NCBI RefSeq assembly: GCF_000092245.1
Contig: NC_014166.1
Coordinates: forward strand, 1 to 64,000
Direction of reading: 5' to 3'
DNA length: 64,000 bases
DNA from: Arcobacter nitrofigilis DSM 7299
GTDB lineage: Bacteria; Campylobacterota; Campylobacteria; Campylobacterales; Arcobacteraceae
Positions 53,203 to 61,703 of this stretch are shown piece after piece; within the stretch, counting starts at the first letter, position 1, and each line of letters opens with the position of its first letter. The notes beneath the pieces were generated by a model. The model had not been told where the DNA came from, ran no database searches, and saw only the letters and a program-made list of their open reading frames with translations. Both the position numbers and the translations under genes were made by a program.

Positions 53203-54654
53203 TTAATTCATCTCTTTTGCTTTAACATCATTTTTACCAATAAACTCTTTTTCATTTGCTTCTGAAACAATAAGTTTAGCAATAGTATCTGTTGTTGTTG
53301 CTATATCATGGGTTTGAGATGCAACCATCGCATTTTGTTGAGTTTGTTGATCAAGTTGGTTTACTGCTGAATTTATTTGCTCTATACCAGTTTGTTGTTC
53401 TTTACTTGACATTTCAATATCAGAAATAAGATTTATAGTTTCTTGAATATTTTGATTTAACTCTTTATATCCTTTTATCATATTTCCAGCTATATTTTTG
53501 CCTTCATTTGCTTTTGAAGTAGCATTTTCCACTAATGATTTTATCTCTTTTGCAGCTTCTGCAGAACGAGAAGCTAGGTTTCTTACTTCTTGCGCAACTA
53601 CTGCAAAACCTTTACCTGCTTCTCCCGCAGTTGCAGCTTCTACTGCTGCATTTAGAGATAAAATATTTGTTTGAAATGCAATTTGATCAATTACACTAAT
53701 TGCTTCATTAATAGATTTAACTTGCTCATTTATTTCATCCATGGCAACTGTTGTTTGGTTTGCAAGTTTTTCTCCATTTGATACAGAACTTGTAACATTA
53801 GTTGAATTACTTGCCATTTTTGCAATATTTTGAGTATTGTTTCTAATATTTGCAGTTATCTCTTCTAAAGCTGCTGCTGTTTCTTCCAAACTTGCTGCTG
53901 CTTCATTTGAACTTTGATTTAACTTATCAACATTTGCTAAAAGTAAATCTGAGCCTTTGTCGAGCGTTAATCCATTTGCTTTATTTTCTACTAACATATC
54001 ATTTACAACATTAGCAAGGCTATTTAATCCCTCTGCTACCTCTCCTAAATTGTTTCCCTCTATTCTATGGGTAAAGTTTAATTTTTGGAAAGATAATAAA
54101 GCAGCTGATATTTTATTTAAATCACCATCTACTTTAGTAGATACAATCTCAAATAAGTCATTAATACCATTTTTAAGATTCTCTATACCTTCATTTTGTG
54201 TTGTTTCTTTTATGGTTTGTTTCATAATACCCGTTTTTGCTATATCAATTGCCTTATTAGCAGCTTTTATTACATTTTTTGCATCAGTAATATCTTGTGC
54301 AAATTTTACAACACGGGTTACTTTTCCACTACTATTTTTTACAGGAGTGTATGAAGCTTGAATCCAAACAGAAGTACCATCTTTTCTAATTCTTTCAAAT
54401 TCATTTATTTGAGATATTCCCTTATTTAAACTCTCCCAAAATTCACTATATTCTTTTGTAGTTACATATTTTTTATCACAAAACATTCTATGATGCTTAC
54501 CAACTGTTTCTTCTAACTTATAACCTAAGACATTTAGAAAATTATGATTTGCATGTATTATTGTTCCATCTGGCTTAAATGATATAATTGCATAGTTTTC
54601 TTCCATTGCAGTTAGTCTTGCTGTTTCTTCTTCTGTTTTTCCAAAATTAAACAT
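53203..54654 (-). CDS. Cytosolic PAS-containing methyl-accepting chemotaxis protein
   Basis: This 483-residue protein has no membrane helix. An N-terminal PAS domain with PAC motif (about 20-130; [32 protein letters not shown]) resembles Aer-type redox or energy sensors. The C-terminal MCP signalling hairpin carries the universal tip sequence [20 protein letters not shown] and [17 protein letters not shown]. It probably signals redox or energy state to CheA. It is transcribed alone, 139 bases after rpoN, with no relation to nif evident other than position. Confidence 0.9.
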   Translation of the reverse strand: MFNFGKTEEETARLTAMEENYAIISFKPDGTIIHANHNFLNVLGYKLEETVGKHHRMFCDKKYVTTKEYSEFWESLNKGISQINEFERIRKDGTSVWIQASYTPVKNSSGKVTRVVKFAQDITDAKNVIKAANKAIDIAKTGIMKQTIKETTQNEGIENLKNGINDLFEIVSTKVDGDLNKISAALLSFQKLNFTHRIEGNNLGEVAEGLNSLANVVNDMLVENKANGLTLDKGSDLLLANVDKLNQSSNEAAASLEETAAALEEITANIRNNTQNIAKMASNSTNVTSSVSNGEKLANQTTVAMDEINEQVKSINEAISVIDQIAFQTNILSLNAAVEAATAGEAGKGFAVVAQEVRNLASRSAEAAKEIKSLVENATSKANEGKNIAGNMIKGYKELNQNIQETINLISDIEMSSKEQQTGIEQINSAVNQLDQQTQQNAMVASQTHDIATTTDTIAKLIVSEANEKEFIGKNDVKAKEMN

Positions 54655-54793
54655 AAGAATCCTTTATTATTAAAATTACTTCATTTTATTATTTTATTAA
54701 ATATAATATCTAATATTATCTTTAATAAAAATATTTAGTAGTTGTTTTATGTCAGTTAGTATGGATAAAGAGAGCCTATATAAAAGGAAGAGT

Positions 54794-56041
54794 TTATAAA
54801 TTCTCTACTTTATAAAGTTTCTTTCTCTCTTTTGATGAGGGCATATCTAGCATTTTTCTATATTTTGTAATAGTACGTCTTACCATTTCTAGATTAAATT
54901 TTTCTTGAATAGCATCTAATATATCTTGGTCTGTTAGTGGGGTTTCTTTGTCTTCATATTCAACAAGACTTTTTATGTAGTTTTTTATCTCTGAAGAGGA
55001 TAAATCTTTATTATTGACTGCATTTGAGAAAAAATGTTTTAGAGGAAATGTTCCCAAAGAACACTCAATGTATTTGTTTGCTACAGCTCTTGAAATAGTT
55101 GATTCTGCAAAACCAATCTCATTTGCTAATTCTTGCATAGAGTATGGTCTTAACTCACCTCCAACAAAAAATGAAATTTGTTTTTCAACAATCAACAGAA
55201 CTATTTTATATAGAGTTGATTTTCGTAGACCCAATAAGTTTACTAAATCTCTTGCTTCTTTTAATTTTTCTTTTATTCCTTCATTTTTAGAATTGAAAGC
55301 ATCTTTTACTTCTAAATCTGGGTAGTACGCATGGTTTATTTTGATATTAATATCTTCCCCAATATCCACAAAAAAATCAGGAATAATTTGTACATTGTCA
55401 TTCATATAATTAATAGCAGGTGGATTATTAAAATATTTAATTATCTCTTTTGCATCATCAAATCTATGGTGCCCCGCATATTTATCCAAGTGAGAGATAT
55501 CTTTTATAATTTTTTTTATAAAATTATATAACTCATCGTCAATTTTTTTATCACAGGCATCTAGTTGAAATAAAAATGACTCTGATAAATTTAATGATCC
55601 AATTCCACTTGGTTCTAAGAGTGAAAATCTTTGTCTAATAGATTCTACGTACTCTTTATATACATTACATGTTATTGCAATTTTTTCTATGTCTCCTTCA
55701 AAATATCCCTCTTCATTTATGTCACATAAAATTTCCATAGCAACTTTTTGAGAGTTTGGGGTTGAAAAATTTGGGGCACAAATTTGTTCACTTATTACAT
55801 CATTTAAAGACTCATTATAAATTGCCAATGACTCTATAAACTCTCCACTTGTTCCTTGTGGCATAAAGTTTGCATAAAATTCTTTTGGTTTTTTTATTTC
55901 CAAAAATGGATTTTCATAAGAGACATTTTTTAGATGTTTCTCTAGGTCTTGAAGTGAAGATTGTAGCATCGGAAGCCACAATTTCAAAGATAAATTAAGA
56001 TTTTGCTTTTGTGAAGCTGAGGTTGATAATGTTTGTGCCAT
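54794..56041 (-). CDS. rpoN: RNA polymerase sigma-54 factor
   Basis: RpoN directs polymerase to -24/-12 promoters and needs AAA+ activators such as NifA. The 415-residue protein has the Gln/Leu-rich activator-interaction region at the start (SASQKQNLNLSLKLWLPMLQ), a core-binding domain, and a C-terminal helix-turn-helix (SMQELANEIGFAESTISRAV) with the RpoN box as RRTITKYRKMLDMPSSKERKK. It is the last gene of the nifX operon, so a nif promoter reinforces its own sigma factor. It may be a second, nif-dedicated copy, because flagellar genes of this group also need RpoN. Confidence 0.95.
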   Translation of the reverse strand: MAQTLSTSASQKQNLNLSLKLWLPMLQSSLQDLEKHLKNVSYENPFLEIKKPKEFYANFMPQGTSGEFIESLAIYNESLNDVISEQICAPNFSTPNSQKVAMEILCDINEEGYFEGDIEKIAITCNVYKEYVESIRQRFSLLEPSGIGSLNLSESFLFQLDACDKKIDDELYNFIKKIIKDISHLDKYAGHHRFDDAKEIIKYFNNPPAINYMNDNVQIIPDFFVDIGEDINIKINHAYYPDLEVKDAFNSKNEGIKEKLKEARDLVNLLGLRKSTLYKIVLLIVEKQISFFVGGELRPYSMQELANEIGFAESTISRAVANKYIECSLGTFPLKHFFSNAVNNKDLSSSEIKNYIKSLVEYEDKETPLTDQDILDAIQEKFNLEMVRRTITKYRKMLDMPSSKERKKLYKVENL

Positions 56042-56094
56042 TATGATATTTTGCCCAAATTCAAAAAGAATTTGGACATTTCCCTGTATATTTT

Positions 56095-56391
56095 TTAATA
56101 CTTAATTCTAACAACACCGTTAGGCTTAACTATTTTCATTTGGCAAGATAATCTTGTTTTTTCAGTTGCTGTTCCTACACAATTTTCTTTTATTACCTTG
56201 ATTTCTTTTTCATTGATTTCAGATATAAATTCCATACCTTGTTCTATTTCAACTACACATGTACCACATTCTCCATCTCTACATCCAAAAGGTAAAGCTG
56301 AACCAGATGCTTCTACTACATCTTGAATTGTACTTCCTGGTTTAACATTAATTGCTAAAAAATCGTTTATAATTTCTACTCTAGTTGTCAT
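56095..56391 (-). CDS. Plant-type [2Fe-2S] ferredoxin, nif-associated
   Basis: This 98-residue ferredoxin has the ligand set CRDGECGTC near residues 37-45 and the fourth Cys in RLSCQMKIV near residue 82. It is a likely electron carrier in nitrogenase function or cofactor assembly. It is preceded by structured leader copy C and, upstream in the operon, by a cysteine-poor ferredoxin-like paralogue. It is followed by rpoN after 53 bases. Confidence 0.9.
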   Translation of the reverse strand: MTTRVEIINDFLAINVKPGSTIQDVVEASGSALPFGCRDGECGTCVVEIEQGMEFISEINEKEIKVIKENCVGTATEKTRLSCQMKIVKPNGVVRIKY

Positions 56392-56547
56392 TTATTTTCC
56401 TTTTAAATTGTCCCAATATTACTACCCCATTGAAACTCTGTTTCAATAGGAGTCCAGCAAAGGGATCTAAATCTATTAACTTCTTTTTACACAAGAAATA
56501 AATTCCTGTTAAAGAAGCAAACCCTAAAGGGAACAACGAGTTGTTCC
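56392..56547 (-). repeat. Structured leader element, copy C (before the [2Fe-2S] ferredoxin)
   Basis: On the minus strand: hairpin GGAACAACTCGTTGTTCC (56547-56530), box CTTTAGGGTTTGCTTCTTTA, stem AGGAATTTATTTCTTG, an extra hairpin (TTGAAAC-AGA-GTTTCAA near 56430-56446), then GTCCC-like/GGGACA and TTTAAAAGGA at the ferredoxin ribosome site. It is the most elaborate of the three copies. The stem-1 bases differ between copies while pairing is kept, which favours a folded RNA over plain DNA repeat. Confidence 0.65.
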
Positions 56548-56588
56548 TTTTCAATCTTCTTTACTTTTATCAGACGAATCTGCTTTTT

Positions 56589-56930
56589 TTATTTTAATAT
56601 GTATGGTTTTACTAAAATATCACCTTTGATTAACATCATTGGTGCAATTCTAATTTTTGGACTTATTGTGAATTGTTGACATTGTAAAGCCTCTTCAGAA
56701 CTAATAGCTCCTAATTTAACTAATACATCTAACTCTTCATCTTCCATATAACTTGTTGGTTCTTCATCTGCAAGATTTTCAACATAGATTAAACTTTTTG
56801 CATAATCTTTTGAATCAGAGATAAGTGGAACACCCTTTTCCTTAGCCAATCTTGAAATTGGTTCACCAATTTTTGCATTATAAATACCATCAGTAACAGT
56901 ATCAAAATGCATAAAAATAACTTTTGCCAT
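56589..56930 (-). CDS. Ferredoxin-like protein without the cluster cysteines
   Basis: This 113-residue protein has an N-terminus matching [2Fe-2S] ferredoxins (KVIFMHFDTVTDGIYNAKIG, then EPISRLAKEKGVPLISD). Where the CxxxxCxxC ligand loop should be there is SDSKDYAKSLIYVEN. The following acidic helix (SYMEDEELDVLVKLG) and ALQCQQFTISPKIR keep ferredoxin spacing, including the fourth Cys. So the fold is probably retained and the iron-sulfur cluster lost. It sits in the nifX operon between nifZ and the true ferredoxin. A structural or regulatory part in nitrogenase assembly is a guess. Confidence 0.6.
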   Translation of the reverse strand: MAKVIFMHFDTVTDGIYNAKIGEPISRLAKEKGVPLISDSKDYAKSLIYVENLADEEPTSYMEDEELDVLVKLGAISSEEALQCQQFTISPKIRIAPMMLIKGDILVKPYILK

Positions 56931-57022
56931 ATTTTGTCTCCTTTTTTAGCTTGTTTTCTTCATACAAACCAAGCCATATGATAAAGTTCAAAAAAACTCT
57001 TTCATCTGACTTGGTTAAGAGT

Positions 57023-57433
57023 TTAATCTTTTGAGTAATATTTTTCTCTGTGCTTACGCATAAATTCTAACTCTTCTTCAACTTCATCTCTATAATCTTC
57101 CATAGCTTCAAGTTCATGTTCTCTACACCCTACTATTTCTACTGGGACATCCAAAAGACCTAAAAAGTGAACTTCATATACACGAATTACTTGCAAGAAT
57201 TCACCCATTGATTTTATATATCCAATTGCACCTGCTGGCATCAACTGTGTACCAATTGGTGCATGGGGATAGGTTCCATCATTCACTATCTCTTTTAGAA
57301 GTTTAACTTTTTGACCTATTCCAAACTTTGGTTTGTCTTCATCTTTTCCTGAACGACCTGCTGTTACACTATCATGAAGAGGTGTATTCGCATCTACGAT
57401 ATCTTTATGTGTAAATCCATCTTTAGCACCCAC
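57023..57433 (-). CDS. nifZ: NifZ family protein
   Basis: This 136-residue protein has the NifZ domain from about residue 35: PKFGIGQKVKLLKEIVNDGTYP, AGAIGYIKSMGEFLQVIRVYEVHF and GCREHELE. NifZ helps form the second P-cluster of the MoFe protein. The first 34 residues and a charged C-terminal helix are extensions. It overlaps nifW by 11 bases, a pairing conserved in many diazotrophs. Confidence 0.92.
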   Translation of the reverse strand: MGAKDGFTHKDIVDANTPLHDSVTAGRSGKDEDKPKFGIGQKVKLLKEIVNDGTYPHAPIGTQLMPAGAIGYIKSMGEFLQVIRVYEVHFLGLLDVPVEIVGCREHELEAMEDYRDEVEEELEFMRKHREKYYSKD

Positions 57434-57758
57434 AACTTCCTCCTGTACCTGTTGGACTTGGACTACAAGAAGAACAACCTTCTAATTTCCCAGTCTCATA
57501 CATATTCCAAACATCAGCTGCACTTGGAGCGTGACCATTTTTATAATCACCATAAACTCTTAGTAATGAAAATTTTAAAAACTCTAAAAGTTTACTCTCA
57601 TCTGATATTTCTGCTAAACCTTTTTTTATAAGTGTTCCATACTCTTTCATCATATGAAATCTTTTTACATTGATTAATTTTTGGTCAAAATCTATATCAA
57701 AAAATTTAAAAAAATCTTCTGTATCTCTTAATTTATAAAATTCTTCTACTGTTTTCAT
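57423..57758 (-). CDS. nifW: Nitrogenase-protective protein NifW
   Basis: This 111-residue NifW protein associates with MoFe protein and protects or helps mature it. Family residues are EDFFKFFDIDFDQKLINVKRFHMM and LLRVYGDYKNG. I start it at ATG 57758, seven bases after AAAGGAT; an earlier in-frame ATG is eight codons upstream. The C-terminal tail GCSSCSPSPTGTGGSCGC has four cysteines and looks metal-binding, which is not a usual NifW feature. It follows nifF by 25 bases. Confidence 0.9.
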   Translation of the reverse strand: MKTVEEFYKLRDTEDFFKFFDIDFDQKLINVKRFHMMKEYGTLIKKGLAEISDESKLLEFLKFSLLRVYGDYKNGHAPSAADVWNMYETGKLEGCSSCSPSPTGTGGSCGC

Positions 57759-57783
57759 TTTATATCCTTTAAAATATTCCATT

Positions 57784-58299
57784 TTAAGCTGGAATTTCTT
57801 CTTTTAAAGAGTCAATCCATTTTGATACTCTTATTTCTGTTTTATCTTTTTCATTGTGTTCATCAATTGCTAAACCACAAAGTTTTCCATCCATTTCTGC
57901 TAGTGAAGATTCATATTTATAATCACTTGCATCAACAAACCCAACAACTTTTGCTCCAGCAGCTGTAAATGTTTTATAAAGTTTTCCTAAAGCTGAACAA
58001 AAATGTTCACCATGTTTTACACTATCTCCTGCACCAAATAAGGCAATAGTTTTTCCAGAAAAATCTATGCCGTCTGATTCAATTTCAAGTAAAGGATCAA
58101 CCCATTCAAAATATACATCACCTTGTCCCCAAGTTGAACTTCCAATAAAAAGAACATCATGTTCAAGCATTTGATCTATATCATCAAAATCTTCTTCCAT
58201 ATTAATCACTTCTTCTACTTCAAAAGCTTCTGCTAAAGCTTGTGCAACAATCATAGATGTTCCACCTGCTGTTCCACAAAAAATTCCAATATTTGCCAT
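57784..58299 (-). CDS. nifF: Flavodoxin (NifF type)
   Basis: This 171-residue long-chain flavodoxin has an FMN phosphate loop GIFCGTAGGTSMIVAQAL (where most have GSxTGxT), FIGSSTWGQGDVYFEW for the first isoalloxazine loop, and LFGAGDSVKHGEHFCSALG for the second. The reduced form donates electrons to NifH. It is placed in the nifX operon, so expression is nif-controlled. The Cys in the phosphate loop is unusual. Confidence 0.92.
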   Translation of the reverse strand: MANIGIFCGTAGGTSMIVAQALAEAFEVEEVINMEEDFDDIDQMLEHDVLFIGSSTWGQGDVYFEWVDPLLEIESDGIDFSGKTIALFGAGDSVKHGEHFCSALGKLYKTFTAAGAKVVGFVDASDYKYESSLAEMDGKLCGLAIDEHNEKDKTEIRVSKWIDSLKEEIPA

Positions 58300-58318
58300 A
58301 CTTATGTCTCCTTTTAAT

Positions 58319-58750
58319 CTATACGTTTTTATATTTGTTATAAGTCTCTTCTGCTTTTAGAAGATATTTTTCACCCTCAATTAGTAAGTCATCGTAAGTT
58401 CTGAAAGAGAATCTATGAGCATCTTTAAAAAATTTCTCACATAAAACAATTTTCCCTGCAAATACTACAACTCTTCCAAAACCTTCATGACTCATTTCCA
58501 TTACAACTGAACACATAACCCCTGTCATTTTTTCAAAGGCTAAAGCAACAGCTTGAAATACTAGTCTTATATCTTTGATTTGCATTTCATCTATATCTGC
58601 AATAATAGGAATATTTTTTAAATCCTCTTTTGTTCTTACATATTTCTCAACTAGTAAGTCTTCATCACTTTTATTAACCCATGTTCCAAACTGATCAAGC
58701 GCTCTTACTTGTCCAATTAGTGTTATTTTGAAAAGTTCTTTTTTATCCAT
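58319..58750 (-). CDS. NifX-associated protein (DUF269)
   Basis: This 143-residue protein has the DUF269 pattern found next to nifX in most Mo-nitrogenase clusters: LIGQVRALDQFGTWVNKSDEDL, FQAVALAFEKMTGVMCSVVMEMSHEGFG and a final YLLKAEETYNKY. Its role in FeMo-co synthesis or delivery is not established. It overlaps nifX by one base. Confidence 0.9.
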   Translation of the reverse strand: MDKKELFKITLIGQVRALDQFGTWVNKSDEDLLVEKYVRTKEDLKNIPIIADIDEMQIKDIRLVFQAVALAFEKMTGVMCSVVMEMSHEGFGRVVVFAGKIVLCEKFFKDAHRFSFRTYDDLLIEGEKYLLKAEETYNKYKNV

Positions 58751-59145
58751 TATGAAGCCTTCTTTTCTATGATTTTTTTGATAAATGGTGGAGGATTTGA
58801 ATTTAACATCTCTTTTAGTTTTTTAACTTCTTCTTCAATACTTACTATCTCTTTGTATTTGATTGTAAAGATTCCACTATTGATAAGTTTTGCAGCTGCT
58901 ATTGCTCCAACATTTGTAAAATAAACAATATCAATACCTTCTAATAATGCTACAGCTTTATCTGTATCTTTTTCAAGTACTTTTTTTATTTCACATAAAC
59001 TTGTGCCAGTTTTACTAATTTCATAAACTGCAAACTGTTTTGCTGCACCAAAGTGCGCATCAATGTTTTCTAAATCAGTTGTTGCAAAAGCAACTTTTAG
59101 AGAACCTTCTTGAGAGTCATTTGTTGTGATTTTAATACTACTCAT
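58750..59145 (-). CDS. nifX: FeMo-cofactor carrier protein NifX
   Basis: This 131-residue protein of the NifX/NafY/dinitrogenase iron-molybdenum cofactor-binding family has LKVAFATTDLENIDAHFGAAKQFAVYEI at the start, with the cofactor-site His in DAHFG, and VYFTNVGAIAAAKLINSGI. It carries NifB-co or the VK-cluster between NifB, NifEN and MoFe protein. It is first in an eight-gene operon ending with rpoN, with a sigma-54 promoter 35 bases upstream. Confidence 0.92.
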   Translation of the reverse strand: MSSIKITTNDSQEGSLKVAFATTDLENIDAHFGAAKQFAVYEISKTGTSLCEIKKVLEKDTDKAVALLEGIDIVYFTNVGAIAAAKLINSGIFTIKYKEIVSIEEEVKKLKEMLNSNPPPFIKKIIEKKAS

Positions 59146-59179
59146 TTTTTTTGTCCTAAAATAAATTTAATTACTTATA

Positions 59180-59195
59180 TGCAAATAGTGTTCCA
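59180..59195 (-). promoter_or_regulatory. Sigma-54 promoter of the nifX-rpoN operon
   Basis: On the minus strand TGGAACACTATTTGCA, identical over 16 bases to the promoter at 26005-26020. GG and GC are in register. The gap between the upstream gene (stop at 59203) and the promoter is only seven bases, so any NifA binding site must lie inside the upstream coding region. Confidence 0.87.
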
Positions 59196-59202
59196 CAAAA
59201 AA

Positions 59203-59505
59203 TTAAGTAGTTTTTTTACTTTTGATTAGGGCTAAGAAATCTATAAGATCACTTAAGAAAAATGCCCTATTTGAGAGCTCTGCAAAGTAAATATTAGTAA
59301 AAGTATTTTGGGCAGAAAATGATTTTGCACTTTGAATAAATTCTTTTGGAAGTTGAGTATTTATACCAAGAGGTTTTATAAGTTCATCACAAACTTCTTC
59401 AAAAAGAAATAAAATTTCAGCTGGTCTTTCTTCACATAACATATAAATATCACTTCTGTAAAGGTCATATTTTTTATATAGTTCTACATAAGTTTCTTTA
59501 CTCAT
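59203..59505 (-). CDS. Unknown 100-residue protein in the nifN operon
   Basis: I do not recognise this protein. It is 100 residues and mostly helical by composition: KETYVELYKKYDLYRSDIYMLC, PAEILFLFEEVCDELIKPLG, then a C-terminal helix FLSDLIDFLALIKSKKT. There is no signal peptide, although helices are amphipathic. It overlaps the SagB-like gene by four bases (ATGA coupling), so the two probably act together. It is the last gene before the nifX promoter. Confidence 0.65.
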   Translation of the reverse strand: MSKETYVELYKKYDLYRSDIYMLCEERPAEILFLFEEVCDELIKPLGINTQLPKEFIQSAKSFSAQNTFTNIYFAELSNRAFFLSDLIDFLALIKSKKTT

Positions 59506-60749
59506 TTTCCCACCGCCATTAGATATAAAATATTGTTTGAAGTGATTAAAGTATCTTGTGTAATATCATCAAAATATGCACCAATCCCAGTTGAGCTTAT
59601 TTGCAGATTTGTTGCTCTTAAAGATATGATATGTGCTAAAAAACCACTAAGTATAAGAGCTAAAGAGTAGTTTGTTCTTATTTTTGAAGTGAAAAAAATA
59701 GTAGCACTTGAAGTTCCCCCTATTTTTTGATTAAAGGCTAAAGTTGTTGAAATATCATTAAAATTACCCTCTTCTTGTAATTGAAATTCTTTATAAATCC
59801 CTTTTTTCAGTCCAATTATTAGATTGTTTATAAAAAAGATTTCTATATTATATTTTCTTGCAATTATGAAAACATCTTTTAATACAGTCTCAAATTCTTC
59901 TTTAGTGATAGCTTCTTGTTTAAAGGCTCTCACTGATCTTCTATTATTTATAGCACTTTGTAGATTCTCTTTTGATAACTCTTTTAAAAAATTTATTTTT
60001 AAGTTATCAAAACTTTTATGATAAGAGTGTGAATAAAACTCTTCAATAAATGGTTCTTTTATATAATAATCACAAGGGGGCACAAAAGGTATATTATCTC
60101 TTAGTTTGTTTGTTTCTATGTCTTTATACTCACTTGAATAAATAGAAGCTACAAAATGTTCATACTTATCAAATGAGAAGGCTTTATTTAATTGTTTCTT
60201 TTTAAACTTAAAGTTAAAAAGATGTTCCATATCTTCTAATACAAGTGAAGCATAAATAGAACCTAATTGGTGACCAGTATCAAGTAATAGATACCTTATA
60301 GCTCTTTTCTCATACTTCCATGAAGTTCTGAAATAAACATTACTAAGTAAGAAGATAAATTTTTGTTGTTTTATATTCATATAACTTTCTAAGCCATCAT
60401 TACTTAATTCATGGATTAAAGTTAAAGAATCTTCAAGTGGTTCATAGTGATAAATTCCATTTAAGAATTTTTTTATCCCTCTTATTTGGATATAAATTTC
60501 ACAGGGGTAAAGTCCACCAGCACTTGGATTAACTCTTAACTTTACCTCATCATTTCCATACTTTTTTGAGTAAGTGACTTTTCCAAAGTTCTTTATAAAT
60601 CTTAATTCTTCATAATCATCAAGATTATATCGTCTATAAAATTTTGGATAAGTTTTATATGCTTTTGCTTGGGTCTGCCAATTTATAAATTGGGTTTGAG
60701 TGAAAGCATTCTTTTTTGTTATGTCTGTTTGGTTATGAAACTCTTGCAT
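59502..60749 (-). CDS. SagB/ThcOx-type nitroreductase-family protein
   Basis: This 415-residue protein resembles SagB-type dehydrogenases, FMN proteins of the nitroreductase fold. The N-terminal half contains RVNPSAGGLYPCEIYIQI and LLLDTGHQLGSIYAS, a first nitroreductase-like unit. The second half starts with INNRRSVRAFKQEAI, the flavin-binding motif, and ends with SLRATNLQISSTGIGAYFDD. SagB enzymes oxidise azolines in peptide toxins, but no cyclodehydratase or precursor peptide is seen here. The nif operon context suggests a different redox task. Confidence 0.75.
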   Translation of the reverse strand: MQEFHNQTDITKKNAFTQTQFINWQTQAKAYKTYPKFYRRYNLDDYEELRFIKNFGKVTYSKKYGNDEVKLRVNPSAGGLYPCEIYIQIRGIKKFLNGIYHYEPLEDSLTLIHELSNDGLESYMNIKQQKFIFLLSNVYFRTSWKYEKRAIRYLLLDTGHQLGSIYASLVLEDMEHLFNFKFKKKQLNKAFSFDKYEHFVASIYSSEYKDIETNKLRDNIPFVPPCDYYIKEPFIEEFYSHSYHKSFDNLKINFLKELSKENLQSAINNRRSVRAFKQEAITKEEFETVLKDVFIIARKYNIEIFFINNLIIGLKKGIYKEFQLQEEGNFNDISTTLAFNQKIGGTSSATIFFTSKIRTNYSLALILSGFLAHIISLRATNLQISSTGIGAYFDDITQDTLITSNNILYLMAVGK

Positions 60750-61185
60750 TTCTTAACATTTTTACGATTTTTGGAGTTACTGCTAAATCAATAGCCTTAA
60801 AACCATCAAGGTTTTCAAAAGAACTATTGGCTCCTTTTTCTAAAAGAAGTTGTACAAAATCTTCTTTTCCTGCACTTGCACAATACATTAAAGCTGTTAC
60901 ATCATTTACATTTTTTGAATCAATTTCTATTCCTGCATTTACTAATAACTCAAAACATTCATAAGATGAAGCAAAACAGGCATTCCAAAGTGCAGAATTA
61001 CCATCTACATTTTTCATATTTAAATCAACATCTAACTCTAGTAACTCACTTACAAGTTTATTTTTTCCTTCTCTTGCTGCTTTCATTACAGCAGAATTCC
61101 CATACTTGCCTGCTTGATTTAAATCATTCTCATTATAGTTATTCTCTTTTAACCATAGTTTTAACTCACTAGATAAGTTTTTCAT
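60733..61185 (-). CDS. Ankyrin-repeat protein
   Basis: This 150-residue protein has about three ankyrin repeats: GNSAVMKAAREGKNKLVSELL, GNSALWNACFASSYECFELLV and DVTALMYCASAGKEDFVQLLL. It is a soluble protein-interaction module. It overlaps the peroxiredoxin-like gene upstream (four bases) and the SagB-like gene downstream (17 bases), so it belongs to the nifN operon. Ankyrin proteins occur in some other nif clusters; the binding partner is unknown. Confidence 0.85.
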   Translation of the reverse strand: MKNLSSELKLWLKENNYNENDLNQAGKYGNSAVMKAAREGKNKLVSELLELDVDLNMKNVDGNSALWNACFASSYECFELLVNAGIEIDSKNVNDVTALMYCASAGKEDFVQLLLEKGANSSFENLDGFKAIDLAVTPKIVKMLRNARVS

Positions 61186-61703
61186 ACTCCCATCCAGTTC
61201 TCATGAGTATGACCTTTTACTTTGAAGTTAATAACTTCTTCCAATGCTGTTTCAAACTCATCTAAATCGAGTTTATGTTCAGCATTTGAAGGTATCTCTT
61301 TGTATTTTATTACACCCTCTTTATCTATAATGAATACAGATTTTGCAATTAAACTTTCATTTAAATTTATTCCAAATTTCAAAGAAAATTTATTAAAGTC
61401 ATTTGAGAGAGTACTTTCCTCTAATCCAAATACAGATGCAACTTTTTTTATATCACTAATAGTGCTATTTGTTATCATATAAACTAAGATTTTTGATTCA
61501 AATTTTTTTAAAATATCATGCAATCCATTGTTATAATCTTTGATATTAGGAGAGCTAAGCATTACTTGAATTTTAGGTGCCATCATTCCTATAACTTTTG
61601 ATTCGCCATCTAACATTTCAACCCTAACAGCTGGTGCTTCAGAGTCAATTTTTCTCTCTTTTTGCTTTAAAATATAAAACTCTTTTTTATACTTAACTTC
61701 CAT
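61182..61703 (-). CDS. Peroxiredoxin (Tpx)-like protein with no cysteine at all
   Basis: This 173-residue protein follows the thiol-peroxidase layout: EAPAVRVEMLDGESKVIG in the N-terminal hairpin, IQVMLSSPNIKDYNNGLHDI where Tpx has its PSxDTxVC site, ILVYMITNSTISDIKKVASV, and a late KSVFIIDKEGVIKYKEI strand. No cysteine is present anywhere, so it cannot be a peroxidase. It is paralogous to 61704-62081 and 29117-29629. It may be a chaperone or binding protein for nif components; unproven. Confidence 0.62.
   Translation of the reverse strand: MEVKYKKEFYILKQKERKIDSEAPAVRVEMLDGESKVIGMMAPKIQVMLSSPNIKDYNNGLHDILKKFESKILVYMITNSTISDIKKVASVFGLEESTLSNDFNKFSLKFGINLNESLIAKSVFIIDKEGVIKYKEIPSNAEHKLDLDEFETALEEVINFKVKGHTHENWMGV

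Noticed and set aside
59502-60749. A peptide-toxin (SagABCD-like) biosynthetic cluster around the SagB-like gene
   Set aside because: There is no cyclodehydratase, precursor peptide or ABC exporter nearby. The neighbours are nif genes and an ankyrin protein.
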